33,950 bases of DNA from an uncultured Methylophilaceae bacterium (GCA_903834185.1 CAILHX010000016.1:1-33950), one strand, 5' to 3'; counted from the stretch's first letter, positions 1 to 8,992 are shown. Numbers and translations: made by a program. Notes: generated by a model not told the origin, from the sequence alone.

Positions 1-156
1 AATTGGGAGCTGGCGCGCGAATTTCCATTATGGTCCAGCATCTCATATCAAGATGCCGTTGTTAGAGACCGAATATACGTGAGCAGTCGAACCTACCAAC
101 CAGAAAACGGATTACTTGCAAACGAGGTGGAGTCCATATACAGACATTCATTTTTA
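1..156. other. Unassigned left edge, possibly the 3' end of a plus-strand gene
   Basis: No gene can be named here. On the plus strand frame 1 is open from base 1 to a TAG at 235-237, which would run about 80 bases into the 3' end of the mscS-like gene. Frame 2 is open from base 2 to a TGA at 80-82. Either could be the tail of a convergent gene that begins outside the window; neither gives a family I recognise. I see no clear intrinsic terminator for the mscS-like gene in this stretch. Confidence 0.25.
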
Positions 157-1425
157 TTACTGCGGGGTAACATTGGTCAAACGCACATCGCGCTGCGGAT
201 AAGCGATCTTGATGCCGTTGGCGCGGAAACCTTGTAGTATTTTCAGATAAAGCATGGATTGCAGCGAGCCGTAGCCTGCTTCCGGGTCATTCACCCATAG
301 CGCCAACTCCAGGTGGACGCCGGTCTCGTTCAAAGCCTTGATATTCACGTCCGGCGCGGGGTCCTTCAATATGCGGCTAATGTCTTGCGTAGATGCCCGC
401 ATCACGTTCATCGCGGTCTCCAGCGGGCTGCCGTAGCTCACATGCACCGGCACCAGCACCTGCGCTTTGCGGTCGGAAAGCGAGTGGTTGATGACGGTGG
501 AAGTGATCAGGGTGTCGTTGGGGATCACTACTTCAGTGCCATCCAGCTTGCGCAGTACCAGATAACGCGCACGTAACTGATTTGCCACTCCCTGGTGGCC
601 ATCCACGGTCAATACATCGCCCAGATGGATGGAGCGGTCGAGCAGGATGATGAAACCGCTGACGTAGTTGCTGGCGATCTTTTGCAGGCCGAAACCAAGA
701 CCGACACCCAATGCACCGCCAAATACGGATAGCAGGGTGATATCAAAGCCGACGAAAGACAGCGACGACAATACGCCGACCAAAATCAGTACCACCCGTA
801 ATAGCTTGGACAGCACTACCCGCAGATTCATGTCCATGTTGTCGGCATGCATCAAACGGTTTTCCATGATGCGCCCCGCCCATAAGGTCACCACCAGGGT
901 CACCACGACAATGAGCGAAGACTGGATGAGCAGCAATACCGAGAATTCGTGTTTGCCCAGATTGAAACTGAGCCCTTCGAGGAAAGCGGAGAGTATGGTC
1001 AGCAAGCCTGCGAGACGCAGAGCCACCAGCCCCCAGATCACCCAGACGATGAAAGTCTCGGTGGTACGCGCCCAGCCCCCTGCAGGGAACACATACCGCA
1101 GCGCATACACTGTCAGGCGTATCACGCCCATGGCCAGCAGCATTATAGAAGCCAGCTGTAGCAGGGAGGTATGGTAATTCCATTGATTCAATACGAACTG
1201 TCCAATATGGACGGTGATGAGTGCCAGCAGAGGAAAGATGATTCTTGCCACACCGCCCATGCCGACTTTCCAGGATTCGGGGGCGTTATCGAATACAGTC
1301 GCGAGGATCAGCTTGTTGAATATCCAGGCCAGTACCAGCCCAAACGCCAGAACCACGACTTCCCACACCACCATATAGCCGTGGATGTCGCCTGCTAACT
1401 GATCCCAAAGCTCATAGCCACTCAC
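157..1425 (-). CDS. MscS-family mechanosensitive ion channel
   Basis: This 422-residue inner-membrane protein belongs to the small-conductance mechanosensitive channel family, which opens under membrane tension and releases solutes on hypo-osmotic shock. About six hydrophobic segments occupy residues 15-227. They are followed by the conserved pore helix and beta domain (about 230-310), recognisable by the Gly/Ala-rich stretch LGVGLGFGLQKIASNYVSG and then GDVLTVDG and VIPN. The C-terminal third is the MscS alpha/beta cytoplasmic domain. It has more N-terminal membrane helices than the three of E. coli MscS, so it is one of the longer MscS-like paralogues. The start is a GTG that overlaps the end of the corA-like gene by 4 bases (GTGA), so the two are probably translationally coupled. 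The physiological ligand or gating threshold cannot be read from the sequence. Confidence 0.9.
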   Translation of the reverse strand: MSGYELWDQLAGDIHGYMVVWEVVVLAFGLVLAWIFNKLILATVFDNAPESWKVGMGGVARIIFPLLALITVHIGQFVLNQWNYHTSLLQLASIMLLAMGVIRLTVYALRYVFPAGGWARTTETFIVWVIWGLVALRLAGLLTILSAFLEGLSFNLGKHEFSVLLLIQSSLIVVVTLVVTLWAGRIMENRLMHADNMDMNLRVVLSKLLRVVLILVGVLSSLSFVGFDITLLSVFGGALGVGLGFGLQKIASNYVSGFIILLDRSIHLGDVLTVDGHQGVANQLRARYLVLRKLDGTEVVIPNDTLITSTVINHSLSDRKAQVLVPVHVSYGSPLETAMNVMRASTQDISRILKDPAPDVNIKALNETGVHLELALWVNDPEAGYGSLQSMLYLKILQGFRANGIKIAYPQRDVRLTNVTPQ

Positions 1426-2738
1426 TTTAACCAGCCCTTTTTATGGAATATCCAGAATGGTATGGCGATACTCACCATCATCAGCAAGATGGAATATACA
1501 TATCCATATTTCCAATCCAGCTCCGGGATACTTTTGAAATTCATCCCGTAGATACTGGCGATCAGGGTAGGCGGCAGCAATGCGACCGATGCCACCGAAA
1601 ACAGCTTCACGATCTTGTTCTGGTTGATGTTGATGAAGCCAACGGTAGCATCCATCAGGAAGTTGATCTTGTCGAACAGGAACGAGGTATGCCCATCCAG
1701 AGAGTCGATATCGAGCAATATCTGGCGGGCATCTTCCAGTTGCGTGGCATTGAGGAATTTGCCGCGCATCAGGAAAGAAACCGCGCGCCGGGTATCGAGT
1801 ACATTGCGGCGAATACGCCCATTAAGATCTTCTTCGCGTGCAATTTCTGCAAGGACTTTTGCCGCATTGGTATCCGACATGTTCGAATTCAGCACTTGCT
1901 TGCCTACCCCGCCCAATGCGGCATAAACGTCTTCCAGGGCATCTGCTGAGTACTCCGCATCCGCTGAATACAGGTCCAGCAGTACGTCCTTGCCATCTGA
2001 TACATAACCCGGCTGGGTGCGGGCACGCAAGCGTTGTAACCGGAACACCGGCAGTTCTTCCTGACGCACTGAAAACAGGATATCGCGATGCAGGATAAAG
2101 GCCACGGCCACGTTACGCGACTCATCTTCCAGATCCAGCAGAAAGTCTGAAATAAGGTGTATCTCGCCATTATCTTCTACATAGAAGCGGGCGCTTGCCT
2201 CCAGATCGGTGAGTTCGGCAGGGTTGGGCAGTTGCAGACCGAAAAACTCGCCTACCCAGCCACGCACTTCAGCAGTGGGCGCCACCATATCTACCCATAT
2301 CGGCTTGAGATTTGCAAGATCTGCCTTATCGTTTATCTGCACCTGGCGCAGCCTTCCGTTATGCAGCTCAAATGCATTCAGCATCACCTTGCTTTCCTGG
2401 GAATGCTGTACGCTCACCAAGGCTTCACGAATATCATCGGACACCAGTTCCAGGATATCGTCGCCGCGCTCGCCTTGAATCTGATCCCAGATCAACAACC
2501 GATCATCTTCCGGAACAACCTGGATAATCGCCGACAATTCCCCCACGCCCAGACGTGCCAGAAAATTGCGTAATTCCATCAGGTTCTGCTTTTGCACCAG
2601 CGTTTCCACCAGGTCATGTTTCGGCATGTCCTGTTTATGCACCATTCCAGCCACGATGCGATGGCGTGACATCAACTTCTGCACTTCGCTCAAGTGCAGT
2701 AATAGATTCTTGCTGCTGCCACTAGATTTTTTTTGCAT
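1422..2738 (-). CDS. CorA-family magnesium transporter with an MgtE-like N-terminal domain
   Basis: A 438-residue divalent-cation (probably Mg2+) transporter. The C-terminus has the CorA hallmark: a long helical region, a hydrophobic segment ending in the YGMN signature (about residues 397-400), a short acidic periplasmic loop, a second membrane helix (about 413-432) and a basic tail. Residues about 120-330 match the CorA cytoplasmic funnel domain. Residues about 40-110 are different. They form repeated leucine-rich helical pairs (for example LVETL, LRNFLARL, LSAIIQVV, ILELV, IREALV) typical of the MgtE intracellular N domain, which senses Mg2+ in MgtE channels. The ATG start has no strong Shine-Dalgarno sequence, so a slightly later start is possible. 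The gene is first in an operon with the mscS-like gene and diverges from the glutaredoxin-like gene. I leave the symbol blank because it differs from classical corA in architecture. Confidence 0.85.
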   Translation of the reverse strand: MQKKSSGSSKNLLLHLSEVQKLMSRHRIVAGMVHKQDMPKHDLVETLVQKQNLMELRNFLARLGVGELSAIIQVVPEDDRLLIWDQIQGERGDDILELVSDDIREALVSVQHSQESKVMLNAFELHNGRLRQVQINDKADLANLKPIWVDMVAPTAEVRGWVGEFFGLQLPNPAELTDLEASARFYVEDNGEIHLISDFLLDLEDESRNVAVAFILHRDILFSVRQEELPVFRLQRLRARTQPGYVSDGKDVLLDLYSADAEYSADALEDVYAALGGVGKQVLNSNMSDTNAAKVLAEIAREEDLNGRIRRNVLDTRRAVSFLMRGKFLNATQLEDARQILLDIDSLDGHTSFLFDKINFLMDATVGFININQNKIVKLFSVASVALLPPTLIASIYGMNFKSIPELDWKYGYVYSILLMMVSIAIPFWIFHKKGWLK

Positions 2739-2783
2739 GATGTTCTAATTCATTCACCGGGATAAGGTAGCTGTGCGCAACAG

Positions 2784-2789
2784 ATTATA
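2784..2789 (-). promoter_or_regulatory. Candidate -10 element for the corA-mscS operon
   Basis: A perfect TATAAT lies on the minus strand about 45 bases before the corA-like start codon. The region 16-18 bases further upstream (ACAAAA) is a poor -35 match, so the promoter may need an activator or another sigma interaction. This is a weak prediction based on the -10 alone. Confidence 0.35.
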
Positions 2790-2808
2790 GCCCAGCCGAT
2801 TCTTTCTT

Positions 2809-2836
2809 TTGTTGCTGCAAGTGCGAGTAGTACAAT
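2809..2836 (+). promoter_or_regulatory. Candidate promoter for the glutaredoxin-like gene
   Basis: TTGTTG at 2809-2814 and TACAAT at 2831-2836 are separated by 16 bases, giving a plausible sigma70 promoter. Transcription would start near 2843, leaving a leader of about 27 bases before the TTG start codon. Unlike the r-protein promoters in this window, the sequence after the -10 is AT-rich. Confidence 0.45.
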
Positions 2837-2869
2837 CCAAATTGATTTCATTCCTGCGCTCTGTAAATA

Positions 2870-3127
2870 TTGCTTACTCAACTTATACTTTATAGCACTT
2901 CCGATTGCCATTTATGCGACGATGCGTTGGCGATACTGACCCCTGTATGTCGCGAATTAGAGTTGGAGGTGCTTGAGGTGGAGATTTGCACAAATGAAGC
3001 GCTGGAACAGAAATATGAAACGCGCATACCCGTGCTGGCGATTCAGCAAAACGAGCTCGACTGGCCATTTTCGACTACCGAAATACGCAATTTTATAATG
3101 CAAAATTCCTTGCTGCAAAAAAACTAA
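2870..3127 (+). CDS. Small glutaredoxin-like (thioredoxin-fold, DUF836-type) protein
   Basis: An 85-residue protein with the N-terminal beta strand and CxxC redox site of a glutaredoxin fold: the CHLC motif at residues 13-16 after the strand LTQLILYST. The cis-proline segment IPVLAI (about 53-58) is also present. It resembles the short glutaredoxin-like proteins often annotated as DUF836. The likely role is cytoplasmic thiol-disulfide exchange, but the substrate is unknown. The start is a TTG; an in-frame stop (TAA at 2864-2866) lies just upstream, so no longer start is possible. The Shine-Dalgarno match is weak. It is the only clear plus-strand gene in the window and converges on rplQ. Its stop codon lies inside the stem of the shared terminator. 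Confidence 0.75.
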   Translation: MLTQLILYSTSDCHLCDDALAILTPVCRELELEVLEVEICTNEALEQKYETRIPVLAIQQNELDWPFSTTEIRNFIMQNSLLQKN

Positions 3128-3159
3128 AGCCGGATCGCGCTTGCGCACGTCCGGCTTTA
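3117..3159. terminator. Bidirectional intrinsic terminator between rplQ and the glutaredoxin-like gene
   Basis: A perfect 10-base stem (3125-3134 paired with 3150-3159, TAAAGCCGGA/TCCGGCTTTA) encloses a 15-base GC-rich loop. On the minus strand it is followed by seven U (complement of 3117-3123), making a strong terminator for the whole alpha operon. On the plus strand the run after the stem is weaker (AATTT) but could end the glutaredoxin-like transcript. The TAA stop of that gene (3125-3127) begins the stem. Confidence 0.9.
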
Positions 3160-3182
3160 ATTTGCATCACTATCTTCTTACT

Positions 3183-3569
3183 TTATGCCGTCGTCACTTC
3201 GTCCGTTACATCCGGACGGTCTACCAGTTCAACAAAGGCCATAGGCGCATTGTCACCTTGGCGGAAACCGCACTTGAGGATACGCAGATAGCCGCCATTA
3301 CGATTGGCGAAGCGTGGGCCCAGTTCGTCAAACAGCTTGACCACGATCTCACGGTCACGCAGACGATCAAACGCCAGACGGCGATTAGCGACAGTCGCTT
3401 TTTTACCCAGAGTGATCAAAGGCTCTACGATCTTGCGCAGCTCTTTTGCTTTGGGCAGAGTGGTTTGAATCGCCTCATGACGCAATATGGAATTGGCCAT
3501 ATTACGCAGCATCGCCAGGCGATGGCTGCTTGTACGATTCAGTTTTCGATGACTAACGCGATGACGCAT
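3183..3569 (-). CDS. rplQ: 50S ribosomal protein L17
   Basis: A 128-residue protein starting [17 protein letters not shown], the invariant N-terminus of bacterial L17, followed by [13 protein letters not shown] and the conserved block [22 protein letters not shown]17 is a large-subunit protein near the peptide exit tunnel. The length matches the E. coli protein (127 residues). It is the last gene of the alpha operon, starting 11 bases after the rpoA stop codon, and is followed by the strong terminator at 3117-3159. Confidence 0.98.
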   Translation of the reverse strand: MRHRVSHRKLNRTSSHRLAMLRNMANSILRHEAIQTTLPKAKELRKIVEPLITLGKKATVANRRLAFDRLRDREIVVKLFDELGPRFANRNGGYLRILKCGFRQGDNAPMAFVELVDRPDVTDEVTTA

Positions 3570-3580
3570 GATATTTTCCC

Positions 3581-4573
3581 TTAGACTCTTTCCAGATTAG
3601 CCGGTGGCCAATTCTCTAGCTTCATGCCCAGTGTCAGGCCTTTGGAGGCCAGCACATCCTTGATTTCGTTTAACGACTTACGTCCAAGGTTAGGCGCTTT
3701 AAGCAATTCATTTTCGCTACGCTGAATGAGATCGCCTATGTAAAAAATGTTCTCGGCCTTCAGGCAGTTTGCCGAACGCACGGTGAGCTCCAGATCATCT
3801 ACCGGACGCAAGAGGATAGGATCTACTTGTGGTGCGCCACGGCCACTGGCCTCGGCTTCCATCGGCGAACCTTCCAGATCGGCAAACACGGAGAGCTGAC
3901 CCATCAGGATGCGCGCAGCATCACGAATGGCTTGTTCAGGATCAATAGCACCGTTGGTTTCCACGTCCATGATCAACTTGTCCAGATCGGTACGTTGTTC
4001 AACACGCGCGCTGTCAACATGGTAGCTCACCTTGCGGATAGGGCTGAAAGATGCGTCGACCTGAATGAAAGTCAGCGCACGATCTTCATCGCTTGCCTTC
4101 TGACGTGCTGCCACTGGCTGATAACCACGACCCATTTCCACTTTGACTTCAATTGACAGCTTGCCACCCTTGGTCAGATGCGCGATGACATGCTCAGGAT
4201 TCACGATCTCGACATCATGACCACCAGCGAAATCACCAGCAGTCACGGGACCTTCGGTAGACTTGCTGATGCTCAGCAAGGCTTCGGTCTTGTTGTGTAA
4301 TTTAAGTGCTACACCTTTGAGGTTGAGCAGAATATCCACGACATCTTCCTGCACACCATCCAGCGTAGAGTATTCATGCACCACGCCATCGATCTTGACT
4401 TCGGTAATAGCAAAGCCGGAGATGGAGGACAGCAAAACGCGGCGGATAGCATTACCCAGCGTATAGCCGAAACCACGCTCCATCGGCTCCAGCGTTACAC
4501 GTGCACGCAGAGGAGAAAGTTGTTCAACTTCAGCCACACGTGGCTTCAGATATTCATTAGGACTACTTTGCAT
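3581..4573 (-). CDS. rpoA: DNA-directed RNA polymerase subunit alpha
   Basis: A 330-residue alpha subunit of the usual proteobacterial length. The N-terminal domain (about 1-235) has the dimerisation motif [20 protein letters not shown] and assembles beta and beta'. A flexible linker (about 236-250) leads to the C-terminal domain, whose helix-hairpin-helix ([32 protein letters not shown]) contacts UP elements and activators. It lies between rpsD and rplQ as in most proteobacteria, so polymerase assembly is co-expressed with r-proteins. A 56-base spacer separates it from rpsD and no promoter is evident there. Confidence 0.99.
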   Translation of the reverse strand: MQSSPNEYLKPRVAEVEQLSPLRARVTLEPMERGFGYTLGNAIRRVLLSSISGFAITEVKIDGVVHEYSTLDGVQEDVVDILLNLKGVALKLHNKTEALLSISKSTEGPVTAGDFAGGHDVEIVNPEHVIAHLTKGGKLSIEVKVEMGRGYQPVAARQKASDEDRALTFIQVDASFSPIRKVSYHVDSARVEQRTDLDKLIMDVETNGAIDPEQAIRDAARILMGQLSVFADLEGSPMEAEASGRGAPQVDPILLRPVDDLELTVRSANCLKAENIFYIGDLIQRSENELLKAPNLGRKSLNEIKDVLASKGLTLGMKLENWPPANLERV

Positions 4574-4629
4574 CGTCTATTCCTATTTAGTTAAGAGTTA
4601 ATTTCTCTTACTTGCTTACATAGTGTTTG

Positions 4630-5259
4630 TTACTTGGAGTACAACTCAACGACCAGACTTTCATTGATGGTCGATGGCAACTCGTCACGTTGCGGACGTG
4701 ACTTGAATGTGCCTTTGAGTGCTTTCACATCCACTTCAAGCCATTCCGGGAAACCGCGTTGTACCGCTGCTTCAACAGCACCCTTGATACGCAATTGTTG
4801 CTTGGAGGCTGCATCCACTTCAACCACATCACCAGGACGTACCTGATAAGACGGGATGTTGACGCGACTACCATTCACCAAAATGCTGTTATGGCGTACG
4901 ATCTGACGCGCTTCAGTACGGGAAGAACCCAGACCCATGCGATAGGCAACGTTGTCCAGACGGCTTTCCAGCAGTTGCAGCAGGTTTTCGCCGGTGATGC
5001 CTTTGATACGATCAGCCTGAGCGTAGTAGCTGCGGAATTGTGCTTCAAGTATGCCGTAGATACGACGCAGCTTTTGCTTTTCACGCAATTGCACGCCATA
5101 GTCTGACAATCTTTGCGTGCGCTTCTGGCCATGCTGTCCGGGTGGGAAATTGCGCTTTTCGATAGCGCATTTGTCAGTGAAACACTTCTCTCCCTTTAGG
5201 AAAAGTTTTTCACCTTCACGACGGCACTGGCGGCACTTAGGATCAAGATTTCTTGCCAC
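4630..5259 (-). CDS. rpsD: 30S ribosomal protein S4
   Basis: A 209-residue primary 16S rRNA-binding protein that nucleates assembly of the 30S body. It has four N-terminal cysteines (about C9, C12, C26, C31), so it is the zinc-binding (C+) form rather than the cysteine-free form of E. coli. The S4 RNA-binding domain lies at about 95-160 ([20 protein letters not shown]). The start is GTG with a good CAGGAG upstream. In E. coli, S4 represses the alpha operon by binding a pseudoknot ahead of rpsM; the leader here is much shorter (see the promoter at 6084-6112). Confidence 0.98.
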   Translation of the reverse strand: MARNLDPKCRQCRREGEKLFLKGEKCFTDKCAIEKRNFPPGQHGQKRTQRLSDYGVQLREKQKLRRIYGILEAQFRSYYAQADRIKGITGENLLQLLESRLDNVAYRMGLGSSRTEARQIVRHNSILVNGSRVNIPSYQVRPGDVVEVDAASKQQLRIKGAVEAAVQRGFPEWLEVDVKALKGTFKSRPQRDELPSTINESLVVELYSK

Positions 5260-5274
5260 GTTTGTTTCTCCTGA

Positions 5275-5667
5275 TTAAATACGGCGTTTCTTGGATGGGC
5301 GGCAGCCGTTATGCGGAACCGGCGTCACATCGGAAATACTGGTAATTTTGAAACCTACTGAGTTCAGCGCACGCACTGCAGACTCGCGACCAGGGCCTGG
5401 GCCCTTGATACGCACTTCCAGATTCTTTACACCACATTCCTGCGCAGCTTTACCTGCAGCTTCTGCAGCTACCTGTGCAGCAAATGGGGTACTTTTACGT
5501 GATCCCTTGAAGCCTGCGCCACCGGAGGTTGCCCATGACAGCGCATTGCCCTGTCTGTCGGTGATGGTGATGATGGTGTTGTTAAAAGAAGCATGAACAT
5601 GCGCGATACCTTCGGCGATGTTCTTCTTAACTTTTTTACGAACTCTGACGTTTGCTTTAGTAGCCAT
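5275..5667 (-). CDS. rpsK: 30S ribosomal protein S11
   Basis: A 130-residue S11, a platform protein of the small subunit beside the E-site mRNA path. Conserved blocks are [35 protein letters not shown], the glycine-rich [10 protein letters not shown] and the basic C-terminus [11 protein letters not shown]. The length is normal. It lies in the alpha operon, 13 bases after rpsM and 15 bases before rpsD. Confidence 0.99.
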   Translation of the reverse strand: MATKANVRVRKKVKKNIAEGIAHVHASFNNTIITITDRQGNALSWATSGGAGFKGSRKSTPFAAQVAAEAAGKAAQECGVKNLEVRIKGPGPGRESAVRALNSVGFKITSISDVTPVPHNGCRPSKKRRI

Positions 5668-5680
5668 ATTGCTCTATTCC

Positions 5681-6043
5681 TTACTTGGAAGCCCGAATCG
5701 GCTTGACCGGACCTTTACGGGTACGGGCATTTGTTTTGGTGCGCTGACCACGAACCGGCAGGCCGCGGCGATGACGCACACCACGGTAGCAGCCCAGATC
5801 CATCAGACGCTTGATATTCATTGAAACTTCGCGACGCAAATCACCTTCAACCTTGAATTTGGCGACTTCATCACGCAGCTTTTCAACTTCACTGTCGCTC
5901 AGGTCTTTGACCTTCGCAGAAACCGCAACACCAGCGGCCGCGCAGATTCTCTGTGCGGTGCTGCGACCGATTCCAAAAATCGCTGTTAGTGCGATTTCGG
6001 TATGTTTATGGTTGGGGATATTAACCCCTGCAATCCGAGCCAT
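5681..6043 (-). CDS. rpsM: 30S ribosomal protein S13
   Basis: A 120-residue S13, a head protein that contacts the P-site tRNA and the B1 intersubunit bridges. Diagnostic segments are [14 protein letters not shown], the helix-two-turns-helix block [21 protein letters not shown] and the basic tail [15 protein letters not shown] that reaches the P site. The start has a good Shine-Dalgarno (TTGGAG, 7 bases before the ATG). It is the first gene of the alpha operon, preceded by a candidate promoter that overlaps the end of rpmJ. Confidence 0.99.
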   Translation of the reverse strand: MARIAGVNIPNHKHTEIALTAIFGIGRSTAQRICAAAGVAVSAKVKDLSDSEVEKLRDEVAKFKVEGDLRREVSMNIKRLMDLGCYRGVRHRRGLPVRGQRTKTNARTRKGPVKPIRASK

Positions 6044-6083
6044 GCTTTACTCCAAAAAAATGGCAAATTCAAAAAAGCCGCGA

Positions 6084-6112
6084 ATTCTAGCAGCTTCACA
6101 ATACCCCATCAA
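6084..6112 (-). promoter_or_regulatory. Candidate alpha-operon promoter overlapping the rpmJ stop codon
   Basis: On the minus strand TTGATG (6107-6112) and TAGAAT (6084-6089) are exactly 17 bases apart. The -35 element contains the TGA stop codon of rpmJ. The six bases after the -10 (TCGCGG) are GC-rich, as in stringently controlled promoters. The predicted start near 6077 leaves a leader of only about 34 bases before rpsM. E. coli also has its alpha promoter between rpmJ and rpsM. Confidence 0.6.
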
Positions 6113-6222
6113 CCCTGGCGTTGCTTGTGACGCGGGTCAGAACAAATAACACGCACCACGCCTTTTCGACGGATAACTTTGCAGTTACGGCACAACGCTT
6201 TTACTGAAGGACGAACTTTCAT
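6109..6222 (-). CDS. rpmJ: 50S ribosomal protein L36
   Basis: A 37-residue protein, [17 protein letters not shown] at the N-terminus and ending in DPRHKQRQG. It carries the zinc ligands C11, C14, C27 and H32 (C-x2-C-x12-C-x4-H), so it is the zinc-containing L36 form that stabilises 23S rRNA late in assembly. It is the last gene of the spc set, 25 bases after infA. Its stop codon overlaps the -35 element of the alpha-operon promoter. Confidence 0.97.
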   Translation of the reverse strand: MKVRPSVKALCRNCKVIRRKGVVRVICSDPRHKQRQG

Positions 6223-6247
6223 CTCACACCTCTTCTAAATAAGCTGC

Positions 6248-6466
6248 CTATTTGGCGCGGAAAATAATACGTGCCCGCGACAAATCATAAGGCGTCAATT
6301 CAACGGTGACCTTATCACCAGGCAGGATCCGGATGTAGTGCATCCGCATCTTGCCGGAAATGTAGCCCAACACCACATGACCATTTTCCAATTTGACCCG
6401 GAAAGTCGCATTGGGGAGGTTTTCAACAATCTCCCCTTGCATCTCAATCGTGTCTTCTTTTGCCAT
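6248..6466 (-). CDS. infA: Translation initiation factor IF-1
   Basis: A 72-residue single OB-fold protein ([56 protein letters not shown]) that occupies the 30S A site during initiation and assists IF-2 and IF-3. The length equals the common bacterial form. It lies between secY and rpmJ, an arrangement usual in betaproteobacteria and Gram-positives but not in E. coli, where infA is elsewhere. The start codon is 6 bases after the secY stop, so translation is probably coupled. Confidence 0.98.
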   Translation of the reverse strand: MAKEDTIEMQGEIVENLPNATFRVKLENGHVVLGYISGKMRMHYIRILPGDKVTVELTPYDLSRARIIFRAK

Positions 6467-6472
6467 ATCCTT

Positions 6473-7804
6473 TTAGCGCGCCACGCCACCAGCACTACCA
6501 CCTTTGAAATTCGCCTTTTTCAGCAGACTTTCATACTGGTGTGACATCAAGTGCGCCTGAACCTGCGCCATGAAGTCCATGGTAACGACTACAATAATCA
6601 GCAAACTGGTACCGCCAAAATAGAACGGCACGTTGTACTTCACAATCAAAAATTCAGGCAACAAGCACACTGCGGTAATGTAAGCCGCACCCACCAATGT
6701 CAGACGCGCCATGATGTGATCTATGTACTTTGCAGTCTGCTCACCAGGACGTATTCCGGGAACAAACGCACCGCTCTTCTTCAGGTTATCTGCCGTTTCC
6801 TTGGGGTTAAACACCAAAGCGGTATAAAAGAAGCAGAAAAACACAATCGCTGAAGCATACAAAATCACATACAACGGCTGCCCCGGCGACAGGGTGGAAC
6901 TCAAATCCTTAAGCCATAACATGTTTTGGCTACTGCCAAACCAGCCTGCCATCGTGGCAGGGAACAAAATAATACTGGAAGCAAAAATAGGCGGTATCAC
7001 CCCGGCCATATTCAGCTTCAACGGCAAATGCGAACTTTGACCGCCAAATACTTTGCGTCCTACCTGGCGCTTGGCATAATTCACCGTAATCTTGCGTTGA
7101 CCGCGTTCTACAAATACCACGAACGCTGTCACTAAAACCGTTGCTGCAAACAGGAACAACACCAGCGGAATGGAAAACGCGCCTGTTCTTGCCAGCTCCA
7201 AAGTACCACCAACAGCTCGTGGCAAACCGGCAACGATGCCTGAAAAGATGATGATGGATATACCATTACCAATCCCACGCTCGGTGATCTGTTCACCCAG
7301 CCACATCAAAAACATCGTTCCGGTCACCAGGGTAATAGTCGTCGTCAGACGGAACATCAATCCAGGCTCCAGCACCAAACCACTTTGATGCTCCAGCGCA
7401 ATGGCTATACCCAACGCCTGGAACATCGCCAGTATCACCGTGCCGTAGCGCGTGTACTGCGTAATCTTGCGGCGACCACTCTCGCCTTCTTTTTTCAACT
7501 GCTCCATCTGCGGCGAGACCACTGTCATCAGCTGCATGATGATGGAAGACGAGATGTACGGCATGATGCCCAAGGCAAACACCGTAAAACGTCGCAACGC
7601 ATCACCGGAGAACATATTGAACATGCCCAGAATGCCGCCACCCTGCTGCTCGAACAATTTTTCCAGCATGGCAGGGTCTATGCCCGGCACCGGAATATGT
7701 GCGCCTAACCTATAGACGATCAAGGCTCCGAGGACAAACAGCAGGCGCCCTTTAAGCTCCTGCATCTTTCCTACTGCACCAAGGAGATTATCGTTGTTTG
7801 CCAC
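6473..7804 (-). CDS. secY: Protein translocase subunit SecY
   Basis: A 443-residue inner-membrane protein with ten predicted membrane helices that forms the protein-conducting channel with SecE (also in this window) and SecG. Recognisable parts are the N-terminal [12 protein letters not shown], the plug-region block [24 protein letters not shown], the cytoplasmic loop [19 protein letters not shown] and the loop [20 protein letters not shown] that contacts SecA and the ribosome. It starts with GTG, and the first base overlaps the last base of the rplO stop codon (TAGTG). Its place in the spc set is conserved. Confidence 0.99.
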   Translation of the reverse strand: MANNDNLLGAVGKMQELKGRLLFVLGALIVYRLGAHIPVPGIDPAMLEKLFEQQGGGILGMFNMFSGDALRRFTVFALGIMPYISSSIIMQLMTVVSPQMEQLKKEGESGRRKITQYTRYGTVILAMFQALGIAIALEHQSGLVLEPGLMFRLTTTITLVTGTMFLMWLGEQITERGIGNGISIIIFSGIVAGLPRAVGGTLELARTGAFSIPLVLFLFAATVLVTAFVVFVERGQRKITVNYAKRQVGRKVFGGQSSHLPLKLNMAGVIPPIFASSIILFPATMAGWFGSSQNMLWLKDLSSTLSPGQPLYVILYASAIVFFCFFYTALVFNPKETADNLKKSGAFVPGIRPGEQTAKYIDHIMARLTLVGAAYITAVCLLPEFLIVKYNVPFYFGGTSLLIIVVVTMDFMAQVQAHLMSHQYESLLKKANFKGGSAGGVAR

Positions 7805-8238
7805 TACTCTACAATCTTGCCGCCAGCCGCTTCGATTGCTGCACGAGCGCCTTTGGTCAGCAATAACCCTTGTACTGTCACTTTGCTAGAGATCTCACCG
7901 GCCAGGATCACTTTGGCTGATTTTGCATTTGCAGAAATCAACTTGGCTTGTTTGAGTACCAGAATATCAATGGTCTCTGCATCCAGTTGGCTCAAAGTAC
8001 CGGTTCGCACTTCGGCGGTATCGCCTTTGGTCAACGAGACAAAGCCACGCTTGGGCAAACGGCGTTGTAAAGGCATTTGACCGCCTTCAAAACCAACTTT
8101 ATGAAAACCGCCTGCACGTGATTTTTGACCTTTGTGGCCACGGCCTGCGGTTTTACCCAGACCAGATCCGATACCACGGCCAACGCGACGCTTTGCGTGC
8201 TTGCTGCCCTCCGCGGGCTTAATCGTATTCAGTTTCAT
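7804..8238 (-). CDS. rplO: 50S ribosomal protein L15
   Basis: A 144-residue L15 with the typical Gly/Arg/Lys-rich extended N-terminus that threads into 23S rRNA ([64 protein letters not shown]) and a globular C-terminal half (about 70-144). The start codon follows directly on the rpmD stop codon (TAAATG) and the stop overlaps the secY GTG by one base, so these three genes are tightly coupled. Confidence 0.98.
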   Translation of the reverse strand: MKLNTIKPAEGSKHAKRRVGRGIGSGLGKTAGRGHKGQKSRAGGFHKVGFEGGQMPLQRRLPKRGFVSLTKGDTAEVRTGTLSQLDAETIDILVLKQAKLISANAKSAKVILAGEISSKVTVQGLLLTKGARAAIEAAGGKIVE

Positions 8239-8442
8239 TTAGCCTTCTACCTTAAGCAAATAGCCCACTTTATTGATCATGCCGCGCACTGCCGGAGTAT
8301 CTTCCACTTCAACGGTGTGATGCATACGGCGCAAGCCCAAACCACGTACACATGCCTTATGTGATTCGATACGACCGATCGCACTTTTGATCTGCGTGAC
8401 CTTGACCGTTGCAGCGGCTGTCTTTTTAGCTTTAGCGACCAT
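8239..8442 (-). CDS. rpmD: 50S ribosomal protein L30
   Basis: A 67-residue L30, slightly longer than the usual 58-61 because about seven Lys/Ala-rich residues precede the fold ([20 protein letters not shown]). The core is conserved: [45 protein letters not shown]. It binds 23S rRNA domain II. It follows rpsE after 2 bases and precedes rplO with no gap. Confidence 0.97.
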   Translation of the reverse strand: MVAKAKKTAAATVKVTQIKSAIGRIESHKACVRGLGLRRMHHTVEVEDTPAVRGMINKVGYLLKVEG

Positions 8443-8444
8443 GA

Positions 8445-8951
8445 TTAACCTCTAATTTCTTCAACTGTTTTGCCGCGCTTGGCTGCTACTTCAGCTGGGG
8501 TGCTGGTTGCTTGCAACCCATTCAGGGTTGCACGAACCACGTTGTATGGATTGGTAGACCCGATACATTTGGCCAGCACATTGGTGATACCCATCACTTC
8601 AAAAATAGCGCGCATCGCACCACCCGCAATAATTCCGGTACCTTCTGAAGCTGGCTGCATAAACACTTTAGCTGCGCCATGGGTGCCCACTACTGCATGG
8701 TACAAAGTGCCGTTGTTGAGGCTGACTTTCACCATGTTGCGGCGTGCTTCATCCATTGCCTTTTGTACGGCTACCGGCACTTCACGCGCCTTTCCTTTAC
8801 CCATGCCAACAGCGCCATCGCCATCGCCTACTACGCTTAGCGCAGCAAAGCTCATGATTCGACCACCCTTAACCACTTTAGTCACGCGATTGACCGAGAT
8901 CATTTTCTCGCGCATGCCGTCTGTTTGTTGTTCTATTTCAGCTTTTGCCAT
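8445..8951 (-). CDS. rpsE: 30S ribosomal protein S5
   Basis: A 168-residue S5, part of the mRNA entry channel and important for decoding accuracy and helicase activity. The N-terminal double-stranded RNA-binding-like domain has [25 protein letters not shown] (about 21-45) followed by [13 protein letters not shown]. The C-terminal domain has the conserved [17 protein letters not shown] and [10 protein letters not shown]-like block (here [11 protein letters not shown]). The length is normal. A 41-base spacer separates it from rplR. Confidence 0.98.
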   Translation of the reverse strand: MAKAEIEQQTDGMREKMISVNRVTKVVKGGRIMSFAALSVVGDGDGAVGMGKGKAREVPVAVQKAMDEARRNMVKVSLNNGTLYHAVVGTHGAAKVFMQPASEGTGIIAGGAMRAIFEVMGITNVLAKCIGSTNPYNVVRATLNGLQATSTPAEVAAKRGKTVEEIRG

Positions 8952-8992
8952 AGTAAGAAACCTTAATAATCTTGTTTATTAGAACGTCAGAC

